Assembly (NCBI RefSeq): GCF_900103195.1
Contig: NZ_FMWU01000024.1
Location: 1-64,000, forward strand
Length of the DNA: 64,000 bases
Reading direction: 5' to 3'
Origin: Methylobacterium sp. UNC378MF
GTDB taxonomy: Bacteria > Pseudomonadota > Alphaproteobacteria > Rhizobiales > Beijerinckiaceae
Every line of letters starts with the position of its first letter. Position 1 is the stretch's first letter. Below, in pieces: positions 51,530-59,719 of the stretch. The notes beneath the pieces are model-generated. The model had not been told where the DNA came from. It worked only from the letters and a program-made list of their open reading frames with translations, and did no database searches. A program made the translations under genes and the position numbers.

Positions 51530-51961
51530 ATGTCCTCCTCCCCGAAGCCGAAATCTGCCACCGAGGCCGACCGCACGATCGGCGGCCGCATCGCGACGCT
51601 GCGCGTGGCTCAAGGGCTGAGCCAGACGGATCTCGGTCAGGCGATCGGCGTCAGCTTCCAGCAAGTTCAGAAATACGAGAAGGGCCGCAACCGTATCGGC
51701 GCAGGCCGGCTCCAGGCGATCGCCGACCTGCTGCGGGTGCCGGTCAATACCTTCTTCGCCGATCCGCAGGACGGCGCCAGCGGGAAAGTTGGTCCGACGG
51801 CCCTGTTCGATGATCCGACGGTCATGGAACTCGTAGTGGCATTCACCAGCATCCCCGACGAGACGACCCGCGGCGGAATCCTGTCCATCGTCAAGGCGGC
51901 AGCCGCGCTCCACGAAAGCCGCACGGGCGCGCAACATCCGGACGCCGCCGTCGAGCTGTGA
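51530..51961 (+). CDS. XRE-family helix-turn-helix regulator
   Basis: The 143 residues carry an N-terminal XRE/Cro HTH at about 18-72 (IATLRVAQGLSQTDLGQAIG, then VSFQQVQKYEKGRNRIGAGR). A helical C-terminal half follows (PTVMELVVAFTSIPDETTRG). This is the alphaproteobacterial short XRE type, with SQTDLGQAIGVSFQQVQKYE close to the consensus. The GGDEF-EAL gene begins downstream on the same strand, but the 212-base gap makes an operon doubtful. Target unknown. Confidence 0.9.
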   Translation: MSSSPKPKSATEADRTIGGRIATLRVAQGLSQTDLGQAIGVSFQQVQKYEKGRNRIGAGRLQAIADLLRVPVNTFFADPQDGASGKVGPTALFDDPTVMELVVAFTSIPDETTRGGILSIVKAAAALHESRTGAQHPDAAVEL

Positions 51962-52173
51962 CAAAGCCGGTACGGCGCGAGGGTTTCCCGGGATCCACGG
52001 CACGAATTCCGATGATGGCGCTCGCGCGCATCCGCGGCGAAGCGCGCCTTAACTCAGATTAACCAAGACAAAGACCGGCAAAGATGTAGACAGGCTCCCG
52101 CATTCAAAGCGTGATTTACAGCGTTTTAGCGGACAGCATGTTTCAATCTTGCGACGGAAGCCGGGTCCAGAAC

Positions 52174-53745
52174 ATGCCGACCGAAACGTCGACCGCCTGG
52201 GGCCGCGGCGAGTTGTACGAGACCCTGTGCCTGCTCGTCATCGGGGTCGGGATCTGGTTCGTCGGTGTCACGCTCGGGACTTTCGCCTATCTCAACGGCC
52301 TGGTCGGCACCTACAACCTGACGGATCTCCTGCTCCTGGCCGCCTGCATGGGGGTGGCGCAGTGGGGCGCCAGCATCCGCAAATCGATCATCCTCCGCCG
52401 GCTCATGCTCGAACGCGCCGCCGCTGCCGCACAGGCCGAGGCGATCGCGCGGCATGACGGACTGACCGGGCTCGCCAACCGCCGCCGCTTCATCGAGGCC
52501 GTGGAGCGGGCGCACGCATCGGCGGCCGGAGACGCGGCGGTGCTGCTGATCGACCTCGACCGGTTCAAGCCGGTCAACGATCTCTACGGCCACGCAGCCG
52601 GAAACGCCGTCCTGTGCGCCGTGGCGGAGCGTCTCCAGCAACTCGTGCCGTCGGGCGGCTTGGCGGCCCGGCTAGGCGGCGACGAGTTCGCCATGCTGGT
52701 GCCGCTGCGCTACGAAAGCGAGGCGCTGACACGCCTCGCCCAGGCGGTCATCGCCCGTATCGCCGAGCCGGTGACCTGGAACCAGAACGACCTCAAGGTC
52801 GGTGCGACGGTCGGCGTCGCCGCGGTGTCGGCCGAACACGGGGATGCCGACGCGATCCTCCACGCAGCCGACCTCGCGATGTACCAGGGCAAGAAGGACG
52901 GGCGCGGCAACTTCCGGTTCTTTCGCAGCACCATGGATGCGGAGCTGCGCGCCCGCGCCCGCATGGAGACGGAACTCCGCACCGCCATCGAGACGGGAGC
53001 GATCGAACCCTTCTACCAGCCGGTCGTGTCGTTGCCCGAGAAGGAGATCGTCGGCGTCGAGGTGCTGGCACGCTGGCGCCATCCGACGCGCGGACTGGTC
53101 GGCCCCAGCGAGTTCATCCCGGTGGCCGAGGAGACGGGGATGATCGCCGATCTCAGCTACAACCTGATCCGTCGCGCCTGCCTGGATGCGCGGGCCTGGC
53201 CGCCGCACCTGATCCTCGCGGTGAACATCGCGCCGCAGCAGTTCCAGGACGCCTGGCTCGCCCAGCGGATCCTGGCGATCCTGACCGAGACCGGCTTCCC
53301 GCCGCGGCGCCTCGAGGTTGAGATCACCGAGAGCGCGCTGATCCAGGATCTGGAGGCGACACGGATGACGCTGCTGTCGCTGCGCGAACTCGGCGTGCGC
53401 ATCGCGCTCGACGATTTCGGCACCGGTTATTCAAGCTTGTACCACCTGCGCGAACTCAAGTTCGACAAGCTGAAGATCGACCGCAGCTACGTCGACGCGA
53501 TCACGATGAACGATGAGCGCGCCAAGCTGGTCGACGCCATCATCAAGCTCGGGGCGAGCCTCGGCCTCTCCACCACGGCCGAGGGGATCGAGACCGATGC
53601 GAGCCTCGACTGGCTGTCCGACCAGGGCTGCCATTTCGGCCAGGGCTATCTGTTCGGTCACGCCATGCCGAAGGCCGAGATGGATGACGTCCTGGCCGCC
53701 ACTCAACCCGTGCCGCCGCTCCAGGATCTCGCGCGCGCCTCGTAG
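52174..53745 (+). CDS. GGDEF-EAL dual-domain cyclic-di-GMP protein
   Basis: From the ATG at 52174 (MPTETSTAWGRG) two membrane helices (TLCLLVIGVGIWFVGVTLGT, then YNLTDLLLLAACMGVAQWGA) are followed by a GGDEF domain with an intact ARLGGDEFAML active site. An EAL domain follows whose signature reads VEVLARWRHP instead of EALLR, with DDFGTGYSSLYHLRELKFDK present. The intact GGDEF suggests diguanylate cyclase activity, and the altered EAL could be weak or regulatory. A start at 52111 would add residues of doubtful value. Such proteins tune motility and biofilm, and no target operon is adjacent. Confidence 0.9.
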   Translation: MPTETSTAWGRGELYETLCLLVIGVGIWFVGVTLGTFAYLNGLVGTYNLTDLLLLAACMGVAQWGASIRKSIILRRLMLERAAAAAQAEAIARHDGLTGLANRRRFIEAVERAHASAAGDAAVLLIDLDRFKPVNDLYGHAAGNAVLCAVAERLQQLVPSGGLAARLGGDEFAMLVPLRYESEALTRLAQAVIARIAEPVTWNQNDLKVGATVGVAAVSAEHGDADAILHAADLAMYQGKKDGRGNFRFFRSTMDAELRARARMETELRTAIETGAIEPFYQPVVSLPEKEIVGVEVLARWRHPTRGLVGPSEFIPVAEETGMIADLSYNLIRRACLDARAWPPHLILAVNIAPQQFQDAWLAQRILAILTETGFPPRRLEVEITESALIQDLEATRMTLLSLRELGVRIALDDFGTGYSSLYHLRELKFDKLKIDRSYVDAITMNDERAKLVDAIIKLGASLGLSTTAEGIETDASLDWLSDQGCHFGQGYLFGHAMPKAEMDDVLAATQPVPPLQDLARAS

Positions 53746-53780
53746 GCGCGGGATGGACCCGCCGCCCGGAGCCGTGACGG

Positions 53781-54683
53781 TCAGCGCGGCGCCTGGTAGG
53801 CGGAGCCGTCCGCCGCGCCGAGCGGGTGGTCGACGAAACGTCCCTGCTCAGGCACCGCGACCCGATCGAAATCCTCCGCCAGGGCGTCGAGGGCGCGGCG
53901 CATCTCAGGCCCCTGGAGCGGGCGTCCGTGCCCGGTGATGACCCGCTCCGGCTCCAGCGCCGCGAGGGCGCGCACCGACGTGCGGGCCGCAGGCCAGTCG
54001 ATCGTCAGATACATCGGAGGCCCGTGCAATTCCGGCGCCTGCGTGGCGACCGCGTAGGCGGATTCCTGCGCCGTCGTGATGAAGGCGTCGCCCGCGATCA
54101 GCGTCCGGTCGGCCTCGCGCCAGAGCGAGACGTGGCCGGGCGCGTGGCCCGGCGTGTGGATCCAGCGCCAGCCGGGCAGGGGCGGCACGGTCCCATCCTC
54201 GGGCAGGATGTGCAGCCGCGCGGAGACGTCGACGGGCTGGGTCGGGAACAGGGGCGAGAGGCGGCCCAGGAGACCGCCGCCAACGCTCGGGTCCGGCATC
54301 GGGTAGGCGGCGCTGCCGTCGAGATAGGGCCGCTCCAGCGCGTGCGCGTAGACCGGGACGTCCCATTGCGCGGCGAGATCCTCCAGAACGCCGACGTGAT
54401 CGAAGTGGCCATGCGTCAGGACGATCGCGGCCGGCCGCGCATCCGTGCCGAAACGCGCCGCGGCGGCCGCCTCGATTCCACGCTTGGAGCCCATCACGCC
54501 GGCATCGATCAGGACCCAACCCCGATCGCCCGCCCCGGGAGGGCCCACGAACACGACATTGACCAGGACGTGGCGCTGATAGGCCACGTCGTCGACGATC
54601 GCATGGGTGGCGTCGTCCCGCTCGGCGTCGCGCCGGGGATCGTCGGCCCGGGCCTGCGGGTCGACGGGGATCTGCTGGGCCAT
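53781..54683 (-). CDS. MBL-fold metallo-hydrolase
   Basis: From ATG 54683 the 300 residues carry the metallo-beta-lactamase HxHxDH motif THGHFDHVG (His91, His93, Asp95, His96). Further metal ligands are in HTPGHAPGHVS and AGDAF. The C-terminal GHGRP fits hydroxyacylglutathione or flavodiiron-like hydrolases of this superfamily. It is cytosolic, as no signal is seen. The gene diverges from the SCO1-type gene 242 bases away. The substrate cannot be told from sequence. Confidence 0.9.
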   Translation of the reverse strand: MAQQIPVDPQARADDPRRDAERDDATHAIVDDVAYQRHVLVNVVFVGPPGAGDRGWVLIDAGVMGSKRGIEAAAAARFGTDARPAAIVLTHGHFDHVGVLEDLAAQWDVPVYAHALERPYLDGSAAYPMPDPSVGGGLLGRLSPLFPTQPVDVSARLHILPEDGTVPPLPGWRWIHTPGHAPGHVSLWREADRTLIAGDAFITTAQESAYAVATQAPELHGPPMYLTIDWPAARTSVRALAALEPERVITGHGRPLQGPEMRRALDALAEDFDRVAVPEQGRFVDHPLGAADGSAYQAPR

Positions 54684-54925
54684 CTGGTAGACACTCCCGT
54701 ATCCGGTCGCGGAGGGGACGGTCGGGCGCGTCCCGGCCGAGGCCGCGGGAAGCGGGGCCCCGTCGCAGCCGCGGGGGTCTCGGCGCCGGATGGCGAGACT
54801 GCCCGTATCCTGGCCAACCGGGCTTCCCCGGGCGTGTTCCTGCCGCCGCGCGGCGCGGCGCGGCATCGCGCCGGTCGACACGAACCCCATATTGGCGGCA
54901 TCGATGCGCCGTCGCAGGTCACAGC

Positions 54926-55591
54926 ATGGCACCGAGCCCCCTCGCACTCATCGCTTCCGCCGCCCTCGTGGCCGTCATCGCCGGCGGCACCGGGGCGATC
55001 GTCCTCCAGCAGGGCTCGCGGTTCAGCCATACCCGGAAGGTCGGCGGCCCGTTCACGATGGCGGATCTCGACGGTCACCCGGTGACCGAGGCTGACCTCC
55101 GCGGCAAGCCGGCCGTGCTGTTCTTCGGCTTCACCCACTGCCCGGATGTCTGCCCGACGACGCTCGCCACCCTGGCGACCGCCCTCGGCCGGATGGGCCG
55201 CGACGCCGACCGCCTCACCGTGGTCTTCGTCACCCTGGATCCGGAGCGCGACACGCCCGCCACCCTGCGGGACTACCTCGCCTCCTTCGACCCGCGGATC
55301 CGCGGCTTCGTCGGCACGACCGAGCAGGTCGCCCGCATGGCCGACGCCTACCACGTCGCCTTCAAGCGCGTGCCGACCAAGGATGGCGACTACACGATGG
55401 AGCATTCCGCCACCGTGGCGCTGTTCGACAAGACCGGCCGCATGGTCGGCGAGATCGGGTACGGCGAGGACGAGGCCCGCACCTTCGCCAAGCTGATCAC
55501 GCTGGCGCTGCCTGGCCAGTGCCCGCCGGGGGGCAGCGCCAATCTCTGGGCCACCGACGGCAGCACGGGCAGCTGCGGCCCGCGGAGCTGA
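54926..55591 (+). CDS. SCO1/SenC-family copper chaperone or thioredoxin-like protein
   Basis: A 221-residue membrane-anchored thioredoxin-fold protein. The N-terminal anchor is LALIASAALVAVIAGGTGAI (residues 7-26). The copper-binding pair Cys72 and Cys76 is in FTHCPDVCPTTL and the third ligand His160 in YTMEHSATVAL. These are the SCO features for assembling the CuA centre of cytochrome oxidase. The C-terminus has extra Cys residues (GQCPPGGS, GSCGPRS) not needed for SCO function. No cox genes are adjacent. opgG follows after 88 bases on the same strand. Confidence 0.92.
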   Translation: MAPSPLALIASAALVAVIAGGTGAIVLQQGSRFSHTRKVGGPFTMADLDGHPVTEADLRGKPAVLFFGFTHCPDVCPTTLATLATALGRMGRDADRLTVVFVTLDPERDTPATLRDYLASFDPRIRGFVGTTEQVARMADAYHVAFKRVPTKDGDYTMEHSATVALFDKTGRMVGEIGYGEDEARTFAKLITLALPGQCPPGGSANLWATDGSTGSCGPRS

Positions 55592-55679
55592 GCTGCGGCC
55601 CGGGAAATTGCGTCCTGGCGCCAGCGTGGCTAGAGGGCGGCGCGGGCCGCGAGGCCCGGCCGCATCCGGGGGATCCCAG

Positions 55680-57266
55680 TTGATCACGCGCCGCGTCCTG
55701 ACCGCCATCGGGCTTCTCGCCCTCGCGCCGCTCCCGGGCCTCGCCCAGGCCGCCACCGGGGGCCCGCGCCTCGCGCCGCCCGAGCCCATGGATCTCGAGC
55801 GGCTGAAGGATCTCGCCCGGAGGCTGCGGGACCAGCCCTACGCGCCGCCCGAGGCTCCGGCCTCGGCCGCCCTCGAGGCCCTGACCTACGGGCCGCTCCA
55901 GGAGATCCGCTACCCGCCGGGCCACGCGTTGTACGCCGAGAGCCCGTATCCGGTGACCTTCTTCCACCTCGGCAACTTCTTCCGCCACCCCGTGAAGGTC
56001 TACGCCCTGGAAGGCGGCCAGGCCCGCGAGGTGCTCTACGCCCACGACCTGTTCACCTATCCCACCGGCAACCCGGCCAAGGACGTGCCGGACGGGGCGG
56101 GCTTCGCGGGTTTCCGGTTCCAGAAGGCACCCGCCGGCCAGCCGGGCGACGACGGCGATTGGCTGGCTTTCCTCGGCGCGTCCTACTTCCGCGCCGCCGG
56201 GGACGGCGCGCAATACGGCGCCTCGGCCCGGGGCATCGCCATCGACACTGCGCCGGGGCCGGGCAAGACCGAGGAATTCCCGGTCTTCACCCGGTTCTAC
56301 GTCAGCCCGGCCGCGGATGGCGCCGTCACCGTGCTGGCGCTCCTCGAAGGTCAGAGCCTCACCGGCGCCTACCGCTTCGTCGCCCGGAAGGAGCCGCACG
56401 TCGTCATCGACGTCGCCTGCACGCTCTACATGCGCAAATCGGTGGAGCGGTTCGGCATGGCGCCCCTGACCTCGATGCTCTGGTACTCGGAGGGCATGAG
56501 CCGCTTCCTCGCGAGCGACTGGCGCCCGGAGGTGCACGATTCCGACGGTCTGCTGATGCAGACCGGGGCCGGCGAGCTGATCTGGCGCCCGCTCAACAAC
56601 CCGCCCCGCCTCAGCGTCAGCGCCTTCGCGGACCGCTCGCCCAAGGGGTTCGGCCTGCTGCAGCGCGACCGCGCCTACGAGACCTACATCGACGACGGCT
56701 TCGAGGAGAACCGGCCCGATATCTGGGTCGAGCCGCAGGGCGATTGGGGCCGCGGCAGCGTCCAGCTCGTGGAGATCCCGACCCACCAGGAGACCGACGA
56801 CAACATCGTCGCCCTGTGGGTGCCGGACGACGCGCCGCAGGCCGGATCCGACCGCAGCTTCGCCTACCGTCTGCGCTGGACCGTGAAGGAACCGGTCGGC
56901 ACCGATCTCGCCCGCTGCGTCGCGACCCGCGCCACCAAGGCCGCGTGGCTCGCGGATGCGGAGAGGCGCCCGGGCCGCGCCAACCTCGTGCGGCAATTCG
57001 TTCTGGAATTCGCGGGTGCGGCCCTGTCAGGCCTCGATCCCGAGAAGGCCACGGTCGCGCTCACCCTGTCGCGCGGCAGCGCCGAGGAGGTCGCCGCCAC
57101 CTGGGCTCCCTATGGCAAGCCAAGCCCGTGGCGAGTTTTCCTCAAGGTCTATGCCGAGGGCCCGGATCCGGTGGAGATGCGTCTCCAGTTGAAAGCGGGC
57201 GACCGGCTGCTGTCCGAGACATGGGCGTACCAATATTACCCGCAGGCGCCCGGCACGGTGCTGTGA
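55680..57266 (+). CDS. opgG: periplasmic glucan biosynthesis protein OpgG
   Basis: 528 residues from a TTG start at 55680 preceded by GGGGGA. The N-terminus ITRRVLTAIGLLALAPLPGL has a twin-arginine-like pattern and signal cleavage near AQA. OpgG-family signatures follow: LRDQPYAPPEAPASAALEAL, then GNFFRHPVKVYALEGGQARE and FARKEPHVVIDVACTLYMR. The protein shapes osmoregulated periplasmic glucans after polymer synthesis by OpgH. No opgH is in the window, which is unusual because they are normally adjacent. A start at 55608 would precede any signal peptide and is less likely. Confidence 0.9.
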   Translation: MITRRVLTAIGLLALAPLPGLAQAATGGPRLAPPEPMDLERLKDLARRLRDQPYAPPEAPASAALEALTYGPLQEIRYPPGHALYAESPYPVTFFHLGNFFRHPVKVYALEGGQAREVLYAHDLFTYPTGNPAKDVPDGAGFAGFRFQKAPAGQPGDDGDWLAFLGASYFRAAGDGAQYGASARGIAIDTAPGPGKTEEFPVFTRFYVSPAADGAVTVLALLEGQSLTGAYRFVARKEPHVVIDVACTLYMRKSVERFGMAPLTSMLWYSEGMSRFLASDWRPEVHDSDGLLMQTGAGELIWRPLNNPPRLSVSAFADRSPKGFGLLQRDRAYETYIDDGFEENRPDIWVEPQGDWGRGSVQLVEIPTHQETDDNIVALWVPDDAPQAGSDRSFAYRLRWTVKEPVGTDLARCVATRATKAAWLADAERRPGRANLVRQFVLEFAGAALSGLDPEKATVALTLSRGSAEEVAATWAPYGKPSPWRVFLKVYAEGPDPVEMRLQLKAGDRLLSETWAYQYYPQAPGTVL

Positions 57267-57387
57267 ATGGCTGGCGGACCGACGGCAGCAGCGAACCGGC
57301 CGGGCCCGCGGACGGACGGACAGCCGCACCGCTCCCGCCGCGGGCGGGTTGGACCGGTGTAAGCCCATCCTCGCATCCGAGGCCGTC

Positions 57388-57618
57388 ATGACCGGTGAGA
57401 CACCGCCCGGCCCGAGTCTTCCGGAGGCGCTGACGCGCCTCCTCAAGGCCCCGAGAGCGGCGATCTGGCCGACACCGGAGGATCGACACCGCCTGCGTCT
57501 CGGCCGGCCGCAACCGCGCCAGCCGAGCCGGGCCGTGCTGGGTGTCTGGATCTGGGCGATCCTCTACAACGTCTTCGGCTTCGCGATCCTCGCGGGCCTG
57601 TGGTGGACGATGCGCTGA
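57388..57618 (+). CDS. small membrane-anchored hypothetical protein (76 aa)
   Basis: From ATG 57388 (MTGETPPGPSLPEALTRLL) a polar, basic region is followed by one C-terminal membrane helix (VLGVWIWAILYNVFGFAILA). It ends a few bases before the secreted protein gene at 57623, so the two are probably co-transcribed. No family is recognised. Confidence 0.6.
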   Translation: MTGETPPGPSLPEALTRLLKAPRAAIWPTPEDRHRLRLGRPQPRQPSRAVLGVWIWAILYNVFGFAILAGLWWTMR

Positions 57619-57622
57619 CCCG

Positions 57623-57994
57623 ATGAGCCGACACGCCCTGATCACCCGCCAAGCGGCCCTCGCCGCGGCGCTGCTGCTCGGCCTTGCCGTCCGCCCCTGT
57701 GCGGCGCAGAGCCCGGGCGACGCGCTGAATGCCGATGATGGCACCGGGGCCGTCAAGGTCTGCTCGCCGGTGGCGACGCCGCGCTGGCGGTCCATGACCC
57801 CGGTTCCCAAGACCTGGACCTTCCTGGATTGTATGGGCTTCGCGGGCGAGATGGGGGCGACGCATTTCCAGCTCGGCTGCCTGTTCGCCAACGTCACGCC
57901 CCACGCCCAGAAATACGCCTGGGGCGCGATGGTGCCGATCGAGAAATCAGCGATGGCCAAGGCACAGCCGCCGGTCCCGAATTGCGGCTGGTAG
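57623..57994 (+). CDS. secreted hypothetical protein (123 aa)
   Basis: A Sec signal (LITRQAALAAALLLGLAVRP) cleaved near CAAQ is followed by a small domain. Its cysteines (KVCSPVATPRWRS, LDCMGFAGEMGATH, LGCLFANVTP and the terminal NCGW) would allow two disulfides. The motif RWRSMTPVPKTWTFLDCMGF is distinctive and may define a Methylobacterium family. It lies five bases after the 57618 stop, in one unit. Confidence 0.65.
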   Translation: MSRHALITRQAALAAALLLGLAVRPCAAQSPGDALNADDGTGAVKVCSPVATPRWRSMTPVPKTWTFLDCMGFAGEMGATHFQLGCLFANVTPHAQKYAWGAMVPIEKSAMAKAQPPVPNCGW

Positions 57995-58003
57995 AGCGAG
58001 CGC

Positions 58004-58270
58004 TCAGCTGTCGGTGTCCCGCCAATCCAGGTTGAGGGTGAGGCGGGCGCGAAAGACCGTGCTTCCGGCCGCGTCCCGGACTTGCGCCTCCAGGATCAGG
58101 CCGTCATCCCCGGGGAGCGGCCGGTCCGCCCGGACGCGGAGCCGGTCATGCGCGGCCTCGATCAGCGCTTCCGTCGCCGAGAGACACGCCTCGTGACGAT
58201 GAGCGAAGTGCAGTCCCTCCTCGTCCCGGGACAGACCCTGATCGTCGGTGAAATCGGTGAAGTAGCGCAC
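58004..58270 (-). CDS. DUF6894-like small protein near a Crp regulator (88 aa)
   Basis: Beginning at GTG 58270 with VRYFTDFTDDQGLSRDEEGL, it keeps the family pattern: xRYF start, D-x-x-G-x-x turn, long helix (LSATEALIEAAHDRLRVRAD) and paired strands (GLILEAQVRDAAGSTVFRAR). A further upstream GTG is possible. It ends 10 bases beyond the convergent secreted-protein gene. The Crp-type regulator lies 307 bases upstream on the same strand. Confidence 0.6.
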   Translation of the reverse strand: MRYFTDFTDDQGLSRDEEGLHFAHRHEACLSATEALIEAAHDRLRVRADRPLPGDDGLILEAQVRDAAGSTVFRARLTLNLDWRDTDS

Positions 58271-58577
58271 GGCGCAGGACCTCACGGCCAGATGAGGAAC
58301 CTGGGCCGCCGCAGGAGCGATGTCGTTAACCTGTGTGTGGACGCCGGCCTCGCCTCGTGCGACAGGGTCGCCGATTTCTCCAAGCCGCGGCGTCCGCGCA
58401 GAGAACGCGATCCCCGCGCGAGTGATCCCTAGCCTGCCGCAAAAATGTATGGTTTCGCACAGAAACTTGATCGATCGCTCCCGGCCGAGGCGATGGGCCT
58501 CGGCATGGAGGGTGTGCCCGGCGTGCGGGAAGCGTCGTGACAACGCGCGATGCCGGCTTCGTCGGCGCCGAAGGCTC
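58271..58577. other. 307-base gap between DUF6894-like and Crp genes
   Basis: No gene is supported. It is the likely promoter region of the DUF6894-like gene and the 3' side of the Crp gene. Confidence 0.45.
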
Positions 58578-59297
58578 CTAAGCCAGCGCGCTCTGCGTCC
58601 GCCGCAGCGGGCCGATCAGCCGCTCGTACTCGGCTTCGGCCGGCCCATAGGTCTGCCCGGCGGCCTCCTCCAAACGGCTGCGGCTCAGGACCCGGATCCG
58701 GCCGCGCCGGGCGCGGATCAGGCCGGCGCCCTCCAGGGTGTGGATCGCGACCGTGACGGTCGGTCGGCGCACGCCGAGCATGATCGACAGGAATTCGTGT
58801 GTCACGGAGAGATCGTCGCCGTCCTGCCGGTCGTGGTACATCAGGAGCCACCGCGCGAGCCGCTCCTCGGCGGGTGCCCCGGCATTGGCGATGGCGGTCT
58901 GGGCGACCTGCACCAGGAAGGTCTGGACGTAGCGCAGGAGCAGGTTCCGCAGCGACGGGCTGGACGTCAAGGCGTCGCGCAGCGCCGGCACGGAGATGCG
59001 TTGCCCGCGACCTGCGACCTGCATGAAGACCTGGTACGGGATCGTATCGGTTCCCAGCAGCAGCGCCGGTGCCGCCATGCCGTCACGACCGAACAGGCCG
59101 ACCTCGATGCGGCCGCCCTCGGCGAGGGTCGAGACCATGGAACACAGGCCGGTGTCGATGAAGACAGCGTGCGGAATCGCGGTGGCCGGCTCGACGAGCA
59201 CCTTGCCGAGGGGAAGGTCGACCGCCTCGAGATGTGGCCCGAGCAGCGCGCCATCCGCCTCGGATAGGGCAGCCAGAAGGCGGTTCTGATGCGGCAT
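58578..59297 (-). CDS. Crp/Fnr-family transcription regulator
   Basis: From ATG 59297 the 239 residues show the orphan alphaproteobacterial Crp type: beta-roll (HAVFIDTGLCSMVSTLAEGG), dimer helix (PSLRNLLLRYVQTFLVQVAQ), HTH (HEFLSIMLGVRRPTVTVAIH). The block RLARWLLMYHDRQDGDDLSV closely matches the 46058 protein (RLARWLLMCHDRVDGDEVVM), so the two are near relatives. Both lie beside DUF6894-like genes. No ligand-specific residues are evident. Confidence 0.87.
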   Translation of the reverse strand: MPHQNRLLAALSEADGALLGPHLEAVDLPLGKVLVEPATAIPHAVFIDTGLCSMVSTLAEGGRIEVGLFGRDGMAAPALLLGTDTIPYQVFMQVAGRGQRISVPALRDALTSSPSLRNLLLRYVQTFLVQVAQTAIANAGAPAEERLARWLLMYHDRQDGDDLSVTHEFLSIMLGVRRPTVTVAIHTLEGAGLIRARRGRIRVLSRSRLEEAAGQTYGPAEAEYERLIGPLRRTQSALA

Positions 59298-59719
59298 CGT
59301 CGAACGCGTACGCAGAAGTAGACATACGCGCTCCGGCTCAAGTCCGCGAACCGGAACGCGCCTCCGTGGCATGCTCGGATCACCACGCAATAGCGAGCGG
59401 ATATTGCATCCAGCGTCCGAACCGTCCGCGAACAGACAAAGCAATGTGCGGCTTCATCGGACATCTCGGCCATGACGTGCGGACGAATGCGCAAAGCTTC
59501 CTTTAAGATCTGACGTCACACTGCCGGCGGACCGGCGCTGTGGCCGCCATGCCACGCGCTCGGCACCAGGACGCACTTGCCAACATGTGCATGCACGGAC
59601 GCGCTTTGACGCGCGGTTCGGATCGAGCTAGAGAAAGCCCAACGGAGCAAGCAAGAACCATGCCGTGAGCAGCGTGGCTCCGGCTGGCGAACTGCGCCGG
59701 AAGGGCATCGGGGCCTCGC
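59298..59719. other. 422-base divergent region upstream of rpoN
   Basis: It contains the promoters for the Crp-type gene (minus) and rpoN (plus). A good sigma70-like pair for rpoN is listed separately. No lptB gene precedes rpoN here, unlike many Proteobacteria. Confidence 0.5.
59606..59634 (+). promoter_or_regulatory. sigma70-like promoter upstream of rpoN
   Basis: TTGACG at 59606-59611 and TAGAGA at 59629-59634 are 17 bases apart, 85 bases before the rpoN start. The -35 box is close to consensus; the -10 is moderate. Confidence 0.45.
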
